A DNA stretch of 49,232 nucleotides from an uncultured Ruminiclostridium sp. (GCA_947629925.1 CANRFO010000019.1:1-49232), one strand, 5' to 3'; numbered from the stretch's first letter, positions 24,934 through 33,687 are shown. The notes: generated from the sequence alone by a model not told the origin. A program made the numbers and translations.

Positions 24934-25668
24934 CTAAGCTTTATTTGAAATTACACCTGTTATTTCCTTAAATAAATCTTTTCTGCTGCGTTTGCTTAAA
25001 GGCAAATGCTCCTGATTGCTCATAACAATTTCTCTGTCAAGAATCTCAAAAATTTTATTTACGTTTATGATATAATTTCGGTGTGATCTGTAAAATCCGT
25101 TCGGTATACATTTTTGAGCAATTTTTTCAAAAGTTCTTTCAGTCAATATGTAAGTTTCTTTAAATGTATGAAGTATAATGTTTTCATTACAATAATGAAA
25201 ATAAAAAATATTGCTGAAAGGTATTCTTTTTGTCACACATATTCCGTCTGATATAACCTCCCAAAAAGTGTTTTCAGGCTGATTTTCAGAATAATCATTT
25301 AACAGTCTTGTCAACGCTTCAAGGCAGCTTTCAGTATTGAATTCTTTAGGTATAAACGCATTTATGCCGATAGGTATAGCTGAATACACCTCATCTTTGT
25401 ATGCAGTCATAAACGCGAGGCAAAATGTAGAATTGATGTTCCTTAATTTTTTAGCTAAGTCCTTGCCGTTAATTGACGGCATATCTATATCGAGAATAAC
25501 AATATCATAAATGTTGTCATTTTCAAACTCTCTCAAAAGTTCTTTTTCATCATTAAACATTACTAAGCTTGCATTTATTCCTGCTAATTTTATTGCCTTT
25601 GACATAAGAAGCTTCATAGTAGTGGTTAAGAACTCCGCATCATCATCGCAAACAGCAATTTTGATCAT
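24934..25668 (-). CDS. agrA: AgrA-type response regulator (REC + LytTR)
   Basis: 244 residues. Receiver domain 1-~125: acidic pocket CDDD (7-10), phosphorylation site D60 in VILDIDMP, T/K region MTAYKD and PKEF. The LytTR DNA-binding domain covers the last ~105 residues, with GFYRSHRNYIINVNKI and LPLSKRSRK, the beta-strand elements that contact tandem repeats. It should bind the CCGCTC boxes found before agrB and before the secreted-protein genes. Its ATG overlaps the stop of the XRE gene (ATGA), so the two are translationally coupled. Confidence 0.93.
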   Translation of the reverse strand: MIKIAVCDDDAEFLTTTMKLLMSKAIKLAGINASLVMFNDEKELLREFENDNIYDIVILDIDMPSINGKDLAKKLRNINSTFCLAFMTAYKDEVYSAIPIGINAFIPKEFNTESCLEALTRLLNDYSENQPENTFWEVISDGICVTKRIPFSNIFYFHYCNENIILHTFKETYILTERTFEKIAQKCIPNGFYRSHRNYIINVNKIFEILDREIVMSNQEHLPLSKRSRKDLFKEITGVISNKA

Positions 25669-25994
25669 TTGTTATCATCACCTTTATATAAATTGCTTGC
25701 ATAACGAACAATCTGCTCCATATCGAACACCTTGTCCTTCGGGCAGTCCTTGATAATATCATAAAAGCCGACAGTCGGATGCTGTTCGCCCGTAAGAAGA
25801 TATGTTGGATCAATACCCAGCTTTTCATGTGCAAGAATTATTTTTTCAATTGAAAGTCGGCATCTGCCGCGCTCAATGTCGCCATAAAAGTTCAATGACA
25901 TTTCAAGCAATAAAGCCGTTTCTGCCTGAGTCAAATGCTTTGATTTCCGCCACTCTTTTAAGCGAGCCCCTATATCGTGTAATATATCATTCAT
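25665..25994 (-). CDS. XRE-family regulator at the head of the agrAC operon
   Basis: 109 residues from ATG 25994 (MNDILHDIGARL), preferred over upstream ATG 26072 because GGAGGG lies 11 bases before it and the HTH follows at once: RLKEWRKSKHLTQAETALLLEM and DIERGRCRLSIEKII. After the HTH, LGIDPTYLLTGE and a C-terminal helical region (~65-109) resemble regulators that precede agr genes in Clostridia. It ends in an ATGA overlap with agrA. It probably sets agr operon level; the ligand, if any, is unknown. Confidence 0.85.
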   Translation of the reverse strand: MNDILHDIGARLKEWRKSKHLTQAETALLLEMSLNFYGDIERGRCRLSIEKIILAHEKLGIDPTYLLTGEQHPTVGFYDIIKDCPKDKVFDMEQIVRYASNLYKGDDNK

Positions 25995-26122
25995 ATCAGA
26001 AGCGTCCCTCCAAGGAAACATATATTCAGCACTAATATTATATATCGTTTTTAGAAAAAAATCTACCAGCAATATATTGGTATTTTATAAGTTTTTAACA
26101 ATTATTTATTGGTGATTATTCT

Positions 26123-26151
26123 TGACAATCTGGATTAAAAATGGTATATTT
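26123..26151 (+). promoter_or_regulatory. possible second plus-strand promoter
   Basis: TTGACA (26123-26128), 17-base spacer, TATATT (26146-26151), in the gap between the divergent XRE gene and the secreted-protein gene. It lies upstream of the box-controlled promoter and could give basal expression. In AT-rich sequence such a match may be chance. Confidence 0.4.
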
Positions 26152-26206
26152 AATTTGAAACAGACTATTCAGATTTATTTAGTTATTTTTTGCAGAATAT
26201 ATTTTT

Positions 26207-26275
26207 CCCGCTCAACCCCAAATTTTTCCCGCTCAGCCCAAAATGTGTTGACATTCGACTTTATTAGTGTAAAAT
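26207..26275 (+). promoter_or_regulatory. quorum-controlled promoter with tandem AgrA/LytTR-type boxes
   Basis: Boxes CCCGCTCAACCCC (26207-26219) and CCCGCTCAGCCC (26228-26239), cores 21 bases apart; then, after 8 bases, -35 TTGACA (26248-26253), 16-base spacer, -10 TAAAAT (26270-26275). The sequence GTGTTGACA and the geometry match the agrB promoter almost exactly. It reads toward the secreted protein at 26611. A ~330-base leader without an open frame follows, comparable in position to the P3 transcript of staphylococcal agr. Confidence 0.85.
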
Positions 26276-26353
26276 TTATATTAAAAGTTAACTTTGGAGA
26301 GCTCTAACCACACGTTGCAATTTTAGCAGGCTATAATAATTACATGTAAAAAT

Positions 26354-26370
26354 AAAGGGGGCATTGTCAA
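26354..26370 (+). promoter_or_regulatory. conserved 17-base leader element, copy 1
   Basis: AAAGGGGGCATTGTCAA is identical to 31128-31144, and the ~20 bases before it are also similar (ATAATTACATGT- versus ATAATTGTACAT-). Each copy precedes a gene for a small secreted protein. It lies inside the long leader from the quorum-controlled promoter. It could be a regulator site, a processing site or an untranslated-leader motif. Confidence 0.6.
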
Positions 26371-26610
26371 GAGTCGGGTCTTTTAACTGCAACTATTTTT
26401 TAAAATATGGTACACTAACGCGGATTCAACAGTTGTCAATTACACACAGTGGCAAATGATATACTTTTTTTACTTGAGCCATAAAAGATATTTTAAATAT
26501 TTATATCTAATAATTATTTTCTTATTTACATATTTGTATTTTCAAAAAGGGTATTAAATATGTTGAGTACAATACAATTAAAGTACTCACGAATATTATA
26601 GGAGGTAACC

Positions 26611-27150
26611 ATGAAAAATTTTAAAAAACCGTGCTTAAAGAGAGCATGCATTATTAGTATAATGAGTTTAATTACTATAAACATTTTAGGTATCGCCTGT
26701 TATTCAACTACATTAGTTGGTACAACATATGGTGCACAAGGTAGTCCGATTTCAGGATACGATGGAACGACTGCATATACTAAAGAATTTCAATATGTGT
26801 ATTCGTATACTGGATCCACTAATTTCAATTCCACTGGAAGTGTTTATGCAGCTGCTAATACTGATAGAGGGGGAACAGGTGGTGGTTCAATACATGTAAA
26901 CATTCAAGAATATAATCTTTTTACATGGCTAAACCATTCTACTCAGCCTGCGTATGGCAACACAGTCGTAATAGAAAACGTTCCCAGTGCTAGAACATAT
27001 AGTTATGGCACATCTCAAGATGGAAAATGTAGTTATACAAACGGTAAAACATATAGAGGTAAATTTGAAGTAGAATTATTATGCGCTCCAAGCGATGCAT
27101 CAAAAGTTACCGTTAGTCCATATACACGCATCGAAATGTACAAAGATTAA
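26611..27150 (+). CDS. secreted beta-rich protein, likely quorum-controlled
   Basis: 179 residues; AGGAGGTAACC precedes ATG 26611. Signal peptide ~1-35 (basic start, then IISIMSLITINILGIACYS). The mature part is rich in G, S, T, Y and aromatic residues with no lysine-rich helix, suggesting a beta fold. It contains a QPAYG motif (about residues 109-113) shared with the smaller secreted protein at 31240, where the same motif stands near the C-terminus. The form resembles DUF2712-type or bacteriocin-like secreted proteins found beside ABC transporters, but this is tentative. First gene after the quorum-controlled promoter. Function unknown; a toxin or surface peptide is plausible. Confidence 0.7.
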   Translation: MKNFKKPCLKRACIISIMSLITINILGIACYSTTLVGTTYGAQGSPISGYDGTTAYTKEFQYVYSYTGSTNFNSTGSVYAAANTDRGGTGGGSIHVNIQEYNLFTWLNHSTQPAYGNTVVIENVPSARTYSYGTSQDGKCSYTNGKTYRGKFEVELLCAPSDASKVTVSPYTRIEMYKD

Positions 27151-27165
27151 CAACAGCAGATTGAT

Positions 27166-27741
27166 ATGTATTTTGACTCTGGGATATTGACGCTAATAAT
27201 GGCATTGTTGGATATAAGTATTCTTTCAATACTTTTTAGATTCAAGGCGATAAGTGGAATCCAGTTTTCCATGGTTTTTGCAGGTAATTTTATTTTCTTT
27301 TGGATTTTTAACAATGTCTTTCCTGACATACCTATTAATAACCATATACCAATTATTAAAATGGAAACCTTTGAAAGTAGAGAAATAAGCGAATGGATAT
27401 GGTTAAGAGACTACTTCGATGCATTTAGAGATCAAACCATCTTGAAAAATTTTTTTCAAAATAATTTAATTCCAAGTTTATCTATATTATGTTCATCTTT
27501 TTTTTACACATTAGGTTTGAAATGGCATAGAAAAGTAAAATGGGCATTAATTTCTGGAATGATGCATTTTGCCGTTTTTATCGCGTTTCCTCTTATTGAG
27601 AATAGAATATTTGACGGTTTAGTTTACAAAGTTAATATGCCATTCCTCTATTTTGGATTATTTTTCTATTTTGTCGGATATGCTATTTGTAAATTCTTTT
27701 TGTATCTCAAGAAAAAATACTTTATTATAAATGATAAATGA
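27166..27741 (+). CDS. integral membrane protein, possible immunity partner
   Basis: 191 residues starting 15 bases after the secreted-protein gene. Four to five hydrophobic segments: ILTLIMALLDISILSILF (~8-25), FSMVFAGNFIFFWIF (~34-48), LSILCSSFFYTLGL (~102-117), ALISGMMHFAVFIAFPL (~126-142), LYFGLFFYFVGYAICKFFLYL (~162-182). No catalytic motif. Position directly after a secreted peptide gene, and before an ABC transporter, is typical for bacteriocin immunity or export helpers. That role is inference. The ribosome-binding site is weak, so it may depend on translation of the preceding gene. Confidence 0.65.
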   Translation: MYFDSGILTLIMALLDISILSILFRFKAISGIQFSMVFAGNFIFFWIFNNVFPDIPINNHIPIIKMETFESREISEWIWLRDYFDAFRDQTILKNFFQNNLIPSLSILCSSFFYTLGLKWHRKVKWALISGMMHFAVFIAFPLIENRIFDGLVYKVNMPFLYFGLFFYFVGYAICKFFLYLKKKYFIINDK

Positions 27742-27837
27742 TATCGAATGAGATATTATTGTATGAACAGTATGAATATAATTCGTTTTGAAATGTGAGC
27801 AGAAATTAAACCGTTAAACTTAAAAGGAGAGCCTCAC

Positions 27838-28506
27838 ATGCATCTGAAGCTTGAAAACATAGGCAAAATCTACAATCCCAAAACCGATTACGCCGTTACT
27901 GCCTTAGAGGACGTAAATCTTACAATTCCGCAAGGCTCATATATTGCTCTTATGGGAGTGTCAGGTTCAGGGAAATCCACCCTTCTTAATATTTTAGGTT
28001 GTCTTGACGAACCCACCTCCGGGCGTTACTCCATAGATGACGAGAGCGTATATCGGCTTGATGTATGCGATATAAGAAACCGTTTTATAGGCTTTGTTCT
28101 GCAAAGCATAGGGCTCCTTCCCGACAAGACAATACTTGAAAACGTTTCCTATCCTCTTCTGGTTAGCAGAGATATTCCCTACAAGGAAGTAAAACCAATG
28201 GCTATGAAAGCATTGGAACGTGTGGGAATGGCAGAGCTTTCTCACAGATTGGCAGGGCGTGTTTCAGGAGGTCAGCGTCAGCGTGCCGCTATCGCAAGAG
28301 CTATTGTGGGAAATCCCGAAGTTATATTGGCCGATGAGCCGACCGCCGCCCTTGACAGTAAAACGGCAGGGGAAATAATGGAGCTGTTTAAAAAGCTTAA
28401 CAGCGAGGGCAGAACAGTAGTTATCGTAACTCACGATATAAAAGTAGCCGAAAAGTGCAATAAGATAATCTATGTACACGACGGCAAGATTTCGGAGGAA
28501 GTATGA
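27838..28506 (+). CDS. MacB/LolD-type ABC transporter ATP-binding protein
   Basis: 222 residues with AAAGGAGAG before ATG 27838. Walker A GVSGSGKST (~40-48), Q-loop VLQSIGLLPD, signature VSGGQRQR (~141-148), Walker B VILADEPTAALD (~161-172), H-loop VTHD. The class (LolD/MacB/BceA-like) drives mechanotransmission permeases with large extracytoplasmic domains. The two following genes, each overlapping by ATGA, encode such permeases, so all three make one complex. The codon use and GC are higher than in the two genes before it, suggesting a different origin for this transporter block. Confidence 0.95.
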   Translation: MHLKLENIGKIYNPKTDYAVTALEDVNLTIPQGSYIALMGVSGSGKSTLLNILGCLDEPTSGRYSIDDESVYRLDVCDIRNRFIGFVLQSIGLLPDKTILENVSYPLLVSRDIPYKEVKPMAMKALERVGMAELSHRLAGRVSGGQRQRAAIARAIVGNPEVILADEPTAALDSKTAGEIMELFKKLNSEGRTVVIVTHDIKVAEKCNKIIYVHDGKISEEV

Positions 28507-29678
28507 AATATTTATTTTTACTTCTTTCGGTTTTTAAAAGTTGGTTTGTCAAAAACCGCAAATTTACAGTTTCGGTAATGCTGATGTTCACCCTTTCAGC
28601 GTTTGCCATGCTTTTCACCGCCACGGTAGTGGGAAATGAGTTTTTATGGTCGTCGGAGGAGGAAAATAAAGCTGCAGCCACCTTCTATTTTTATACAGAG
28701 CAAAATTCCGCAGATAAAGACAGACTTGTTCTGAGCGAGAATATTCTTGACGCGGTTTCCTCATCCGAAAGCAACGATATAGACCGAGTTGAGGTTGATA
28801 TTGAGGTAACAGCGGATAAAATATACGACAAAGAAAATATATCGCTTTATGTTATGCCTGTTTATAAAAACGATTATACAAACAAAATATGGGTGATAAT
28901 GGGCAATGGTTCTTCCAAGATCGCTGAGTTATATAACAGTGACCAGCATATCATATCCGGTACAGGCATATCCGCAGAAAATCTTGACGCGAAGGAAAAG
29001 GTAATAGTTCTTCCCGAAAAATACGGAGTTGAAACAGGGGACAGTGTTTTTATCTTCGGCGGGGAATTTCGAGTGGTGGGAATAACCTCGGACAAATACG
29101 CAAGGATCAGCTCTTACTTTATTGAACAGGACGCTGTTTCAGGCGGCGGCACTCTCTGCGCTGTAAATTCATTTGAATTTGACAGACCCATGACTGATGA
29201 GACATATAACCTGATAAGTGACGCCGTAAAACGTACATACGGCGAAGACAAAACGCTTTCTTTTCAGAAAATGGAGCTGTCAGATGAACCGAATACGATT
29301 TATATAGTTTTTATGTCCATAATCGGCGCTGTTGTCGCTATATTTACCATAAGCGGCATATATTATCCTGCCATTCAGCTTTGCAAAGAAACAACGCCAA
29401 TGCTCTCTGTGTTTAAATTGTGCGGCATGAGAACAGCTCCTGCCTTTGGACTATTGTTCATATCAATGTACTTCTGCCTTGCCATATCCTTTGGTATTGC
29501 TTCTCTTATGCTGATTTTCTCCCGGAAGATCTTGGCAGGAATAATATCCTCCTTTGATATACGCGGAATTTTCTTTATCCTTTCGGTCGCGATCTATATA
29601 TTGGTCACCTTTGCGGCAATGCTTCCTCCTATAATGAAGCTTGCAAAATCACAGCCCATTGAGGAGGTGGCGATATGA
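28503..29678 (+). CDS. MacB/FtsX-type ABC permease, first of two
   Basis: 391 residues. One N-terminal membrane helix (~21-43, FTVSVMLMFTLSAFAMLFTATVV), a ~220-residue extracytoplasmic domain, then three C-terminal helices (~258-282, ~300-330, ~345-375). This one-plus-three topology is that of FtsX/MacB-like permeases. It overlaps the ATPase gene by four bases. Probably heterodimerises with the next gene's product. Substrate not shown; peptide export or resistance is the usual role in such loci. Confidence 0.85.
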   Translation: MKYLFLLLSVFKSWFVKNRKFTVSVMLMFTLSAFAMLFTATVVGNEFLWSSEEENKAAATFYFYTEQNSADKDRLVLSENILDAVSSSESNDIDRVEVDIEVTADKIYDKENISLYVMPVYKNDYTNKIWVIMGNGSSKIAELYNSDQHIISGTGISAENLDAKEKVIVLPEKYGVETGDSVFIFGGEFRVVGITSDKYARISSYFIEQDAVSGGGTLCAVNSFEFDRPMTDETYNLISDAVKRTYGEDKTLSFQKMELSDEPNTIYIVFMSIIGAVVAIFTISGIYYPAIQLCKETTPMLSVFKLCGMRTAPAFGLLFISMYFCLAISFGIASLMLIFSRKILAGIISSFDIRGIFFILSVAIYILVTFAAMLPPIMKLAKSQPIEEVAI

Positions 29679-30727
29679 CCGATGTAAAGAAAACTTTCGC
29701 TTTATTGAAAAGTGAGCTTCAAGGCAGCCGAGGCGGAGAATCGGTGGTCGTGATAATGCTCACCGCCGTTATGATATTCGCCAACATTATGCTGGTATCC
29801 GTACTTGAATATATCGGCTCTGTCATTTACTTTACCAATCCCAACGCCCGTAACGCGGTAAAGGTGACAGCCCTCAGCGAAAACGCCGATTTTGATACGA
29901 TAAAAAACGACAGTGATGTGGAATTTTGCTTTAAGGTAACAGAATACAGCGAACGCTTCAGCACATTATACGCCGTATCTGAAGAATTTTTTGACAGCAG
30001 TCTGTCCTTCTTCAGCAAAGACGATATAAACGCTTTGAATCAGGTTACCGACGGCGTAACTCCCATTTTTGTCAGCAGCAGCCTGGAAATGCAGGCGGGA
30101 GATACAGGACAGCTTTCAGACGGCAGTCAATATCAAGTGGCGGGCGTGATACCTGATGATGTAAAATATATTCTCCTCACATTAGTTTCTTATGAGGATT
30201 TTGCCGTTGCTCCCGATAGCGGACAGTTTACCTATGCCGTTCCGACTACAAACCCTATGCTGTATGTACGATTAAAAAACAACGCTGACATTTCCGCTTT
30301 TCAGGAAAGATATAAGGACATCGACTGTCTGATGACCCCCTTTGACCCTGACAATATTATCTATTTAAACTTTTCCTCGTCAGTCACAATTTCCGTCATA
30401 GGAATATCTGTGTTTATTGTTTCATTTTTTGCGGTTATAATCAACTGTTACCTTGTTTTCTGCGGAAAGAGGCGGTATTATCAGACCCTTATAACAGTGG
30501 GCGGAAGAAAAAAGCTTTTCCTGCAAAACTCCCTTATTATAAAAGCAGTTCAGCTTATGATAAGCGCCGCTGTTTCTACACTTATACTGGTAATATTAAA
30601 CGTCACGCTGAAAGGCGAATTCATTACTGTTCAAAGCGGGCTTTTGTCTGCCGCCTTTGCTGCTCTTGTTATGGCTTTATCTCAGTTTATGCTTATAGGT
30701 TGGCTTAAAGGGATAAAGACGGTTTAA
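29675..30727 (+). CDS. MacB/FtsX-type ABC permease, second of two
   Basis: 350 residues with the same topology: helix ~23-47 (VVVIMLTAVMIFANIMLVSV), extracytoplasmic domain to ~235, then three helices (VTISVIGISVFIVSFFAVIINCYLVFC split around ~240-265, ~290-310, ~325-345). It overlaps the previous gene by ATGA. Sequence similarity to its partner is low, as in heterodimeric permeases. The 30728-31127 region after it has no clear terminator and no supported frame; I see only AT-rich sequence there before the leader element of the next secreted-protein gene. Confidence 0.83.
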   Translation: MTDVKKTFALLKSELQGSRGGESVVVIMLTAVMIFANIMLVSVLEYIGSVIYFTNPNARNAVKVTALSENADFDTIKNDSDVEFCFKVTEYSERFSTLYAVSEEFFDSSLSFFSKDDINALNQVTDGVTPIFVSSSLEMQAGDTGQLSDGSQYQVAGVIPDDVKYILLTLVSYEDFAVAPDSGQFTYAVPTTNPMLYVRLKNNADISAFQERYKDIDCLMTPFDPDNIIYLNFSSSVTISVIGISVFIVSFFAVIINCYLVFCGKRRYYQTLITVGGRKKLFLQNSLIIKAVQLMISAAVSTLILVILNVTLKGEFITVQSGLLSAAFAALVMALSQFMLIGWLKGIKTV

Positions 30728-31127
30728 TGAGAGCTTTCAAATATCAGCGGGCTTAAATGCGGCATATTTACTCACTACCATTGAAACAGACGATATACTC
30801 CTTGCTTACATATTGTGTCCAAAAGTTTCAAGTTTTAAAGTAATAATAAAACAAGCAGTATCGCTTTGCTCATCTGTCATGAAAAATCTCAAATTAAACA
30901 AATTTGAAAAGATTCACTGACATGCCTGGAATCTAAATTAAAAAGCGGTTCAAAATTAACCGATGGAAGCAACCACAACGACTGTAAATATGAACGGTCA
31001 GCATTATATATTCGAATACAAGTTTTTTGCGCGAGCTATATTTTACCCCAAAACTATTGAGGCATATCAGTTCTTCCTGTAATTTGCGTTTCTTTTTTTG
31101 ACTGATCCTCATAATTGTACATAAAAG

Positions 31128-31144
31128 AAAGGGGGCATTGTCAA
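31128..31144 (+). promoter_or_regulatory. conserved 17-base leader element, copy 2
   Basis: Identical to 26354-26370 (AAAGGGGGCATTGTCAA). It lies 95 bases before the small secreted-protein gene. Tandem CCGCTC boxes are not seen here, so this element may be the only signal shared by the two secreted-protein genes. Confidence 0.6.
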
Positions 31145-31239
31145 TAATTAGTTACAGTCTGCATTTTGTATAACATAATCAACTGAACAAAGCATTTAAG
31201 GTTTATGCAAGAAATCAAAAATTAAGAAGGAGCAATATT

Positions 31240-31638
31240 ATGATTAAGAAAAAATTTATCGCAGTATGTATATTTATAGTACTTACAGTTTGTATCATCA
31301 GCGTTGCTGTATATGCAGCAGAATCGGCTTTTAGTTTTCCCTTGCTCGATAAAGGTCAGTCTTCATTTTCTTCAGCAACACAAAAAAAAGACTATTATAA
31401 TTTTGCCACGGTTAATGTTGATAGTAATTCTTCAGTCTCCAGTACAGCTTATATGTATGTTTATATATTTAAATCCCAAAATGCAGGCAACGCAATATCT
31501 GATGGAGAAATGGTAACTTATGCTCCACAACATTTCAGGCTTTTATATAATGAACAACCAGCTTATGGTTCATACGTTTATTTAGGTGGACTGAGAAATT
31601 ATTATGGGTCCTCACTATATGGTACATGGGAGCCTTAA
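31240..31638 (+). CDS. small secreted protein, DUF2712-like in form
   Basis: 132 residues; AAGGAG sits 8 bases before ATG 31240. Signal peptide ~1-27 (IKKKFIAVCIFIVLTVCIIS, likely cut after YAA). The mature 105 residues are S/Y/N-rich, with NEQPAYGSYVYLGGLRNYYG and ending GTWEP. The final pattern (beta strand, aromatic, W-x-P end) is close to the C-terminus of DUF2712 proteins, small secreted proteins next to ABC transporters in Firmicutes; recognition is tentative. QPAYG is shared with the 179-residue protein. A strong terminator follows, so it is a single-gene transcript. Confidence 0.7.
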   Translation: MIKKKFIAVCIFIVLTVCIISVAVYAAESAFSFPLLDKGQSSFSSATQKKDYYNFATVNVDSNSSVSSTAYMYVYIFKSQNAGNAISDGEMVTYAPQHFRLLYNEQPAYGSYVYLGGLRNYYGSSLYGTWEP

Positions 31639-31667
31639 ATAATAATTTTTAAGGTTAAAAGCAAGAA

Positions 31668-31699
31668 CAGACACAGAAATTTCTCTGTGTCTGGTTTTT
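31668..31699 (+). terminator. intrinsic terminator after the small secreted protein
   Basis: CAGACACAGA (31668-31677), six-base loop, TCTGTGTCTG (31684-31693), then GTTTTTG. Perfect 10-bp stem. Confidence 0.88.
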
Positions 31700-31782
31700 G
31701 CTATTTCAAATTAGTTCAAATTTGCTATAATGTTTTAGTTGCTCGTATATGGCAGTTTAAAATTACAAAGGAGCGATCCTGT

Positions 31783-32913
31783 ATGAATGTTTTAAAAGCG
31801 ATTAAAGCAGCGTCAGCATTTCTTATATTTTCTTTATCTCTCACCTCCTGCTACCCCGACGGAAGTCGGGTCGTGGTGGATACTGATATGATCGAGCTGC
31901 GAAAGCAGGCGGATGGAATATATAATGTGTCGGTCAGCGAGGATATGACCCTGCCCGAAGCACCGCCTCAGGTAAATATCCTGAAAGTTCAAAGAAAGAG
32001 ATTTGACGACCTGAAGAGCATACAGGAAATTTTCCTTAAAGGGCGGATCATAGCCGACACGGTTACCATTGAGGATGAGCAGTATTCCGCAGGCGAAACG
32101 ATGAGTGTTTATCTGACCGAAGACAAATTCAACCTCATCGTGGGGAGAGGCGCACTGTCATTTTCATACGCCGGGGAAGATGAGCATATGGAGCACATCG
32201 AATATTATATCTCAGTGTGTAAGTCATATTGTGCTGAGGAGATACTGACAAAGGAGGAAATAGACGGCTTCCCTGCGGAAGATGCAAAAAGCTTGGCAGA
32301 GAAAGCGCTGACAGACGCAGGAATAACAAATTTCAGGCTGAAAAACACATATGCCTTTACCAAAGACGAGGGAAGAAGATTGAGTATCGCCATGCGGCGC
32401 GACCATAATATTTCAGAAGAAGACGAGTGCTATATTTTACAGTATGACTTTAACTATGAGGGGATAAACATGGTGGATGAAGGTATGAATATTCCCGACA
32501 GGGAGAACATCGGCACCTTTAACATATCACACTGCACCTCTGTGTTCATAGCTGTAAAGAAAGATGAGGGAATAGTATATTTTTCAGGACAAGATGTGAC
32601 AGACAGCGAATATGAGGTAATGGAAACCGACGAGATCAAATTTAACGCTGCGGCAGCGTTTAAGGTGCTGTTAGACAGTTACAGCTCGTCAAGCCGGCTT
32701 TACGCTTTGGAATATTACGATTGCGAGCTTGTTTATATTCCTGTTCAGATGCCCGATGAGTACAGCTTTATTCTTGAGCCTGCATGGAAGTTTACATACA
32801 GATACGATCCGAACGGCGATATTGTTGACGATGAGGAGCCCACTGAAACCTGCCGCGCCCGTTTATCCAAATATATAAACGCTCTGACAGGAAATCCGTT
32901 GGAAATGTACTAA
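31783..32913 (+). CDS. lipoprotein next to an ABC-2 transporter (DUF6034-like, tentative)
   Basis: 376 residues from ATG 31783; AAAGGAG lies about 8 bases upstream, and the frame before it lacks a signal. The N-terminus is a lipoprotein signal (AIKAASAFLIFSLSLTSCYPDG; lipobox LTSC). The mature protein is acidic and extracellular, with a C-terminal beta-rich part (LEPAWKFTYRYDPNGD). Similar lipoproteins occur with ABC transporters in Ruminococcus and have been grouped as DUF6034; I am not certain of that name. It is followed after 18 bases by the two permeases and ATPase, so it is likely a sensor or substrate-binding part of that system. Confidence 0.7.
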   Translation: MNVLKAIKAASAFLIFSLSLTSCYPDGSRVVVDTDMIELRKQADGIYNVSVSEDMTLPEAPPQVNILKVQRKRFDDLKSIQEIFLKGRIIADTVTIEDEQYSAGETMSVYLTEDKFNLIVGRGALSFSYAGEDEHMEHIEYYISVCKSYCAEEILTKEEIDGFPAEDAKSLAEKALTDAGITNFRLKNTYAFTKDEGRRLSIAMRRDHNISEEDECYILQYDFNYEGINMVDEGMNIPDRENIGTFNISHCTSVFIAVKKDEGIVYFSGQDVTDSEYEVMETDEIKFNAAAAFKVLLDSYSSSSRLYALEYYDCELVYIPVQMPDEYSFILEPAWKFTYRYDPNGDIVDDEEPTETCRARLSKYINALTGNPLEMY

Positions 32914-32931
32914 TGAGAAACGGAGGTAAAA

Positions 32932-33687
32932 ATGCTGAGAGCATATATGTATAAGCTGCTCCGCTCTCCCCTGATGTGGCTGGGAATTTTTGGCTCGGCG
33001 TCATTGATGGTTTTCGCAATGTGCTGTTCATCAGCGATGCCGGCGAAAGATGTGGAAATGCGGCTGGGTCTTTTTCTTGACGTTGATGTTTACAGAAAAA
33101 TAATCGCCGTTTTTGCGGCTTTGCCTTTCGCCGCAAATTTCGCCGATGAATGGAACAACGGAGTTACAAATCAGCTTATCACCCGCGTCGGTGTTAAGAA
33201 ATACGCTGTTACAAACGCGGCGATATGTTTTGTCACCTCATTTTTAGCGGTATTTGCAGGAATAATGATATTTCTTATCGGATATTCCTTTTTTTACCCT
33301 GTTTACAGCGAGGGTAACGAGCGCGCATGGCCTTACGCCGAACTGCTGTCTTCGGGGTTACCTTGGATTTATATTATTCTCCGTACTTTTTTCTTTTCCC
33401 TCAGCTGCGCTGTATGGTCGATGATGGGACTTATGCTGTCGGCGTTCTTTCCAAATAAATATGTGGCAATCTGCTCCCCGCTTATAGCTTGCTACGCAGT
33501 AGAAAGAATAACCATTCAATTTCCCGATATATTCAATCTGTGGTATCTTTCACTTTCTATAAATACGATAGGCAATTCAGTATTTACATTCATATATACA
33601 TTTTTCATCTTCGCCGCTTTATCTGCGGTATTCGCAGCGGTGTTTGTGATAACAGTGAAAAGGAGGACAGGAAATGAAATGGTTTAA
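32932..33687 (+). CDS. ABC-2-type permease, first of two
   Basis: 251 residues with CGGAGG 6 bases upstream of ATG 32932. Six membrane helices: ~16-33, ~57-74 (IIAVFAALPFAANF), ~98-123, ~145-170, ~178-195, ~215-240. The NFADEWNNGVTNQLITRVGVKKY stretch after helix 2 is typical of ABC-2/BcrB-like permeases. It overlaps the next gene by 14 bases. Family members export peptides or give bacteriocin resistance. Confidence 0.82.
   Translation: MLRAYMYKLLRSPLMWLGIFGSASLMVFAMCCSSAMPAKDVEMRLGLFLDVDVYRKIIAVFAALPFAANFADEWNNGVTNQLITRVGVKKYAVTNAAICFVTSFLAVFAGIMIFLIGYSFFYPVYSEGNERAWPYAELLSSGLPWIYIILRTFFFSLSCAVWSMMGLMLSAFFPNKYVAICSPLIACYAVERITIQFPDIFNLWYLSLSINTIGNSVFTFIYTFFIFAALSAVFAAVFVITVKRRTGNEMV

Noticed and set aside
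26611-27150. Lactococcin-972-type bacteriocin
   Set aside because: Secreted and beta-rich, followed by a membrane protein and ABC genes, but the W/Y/H pattern of that family is not present.
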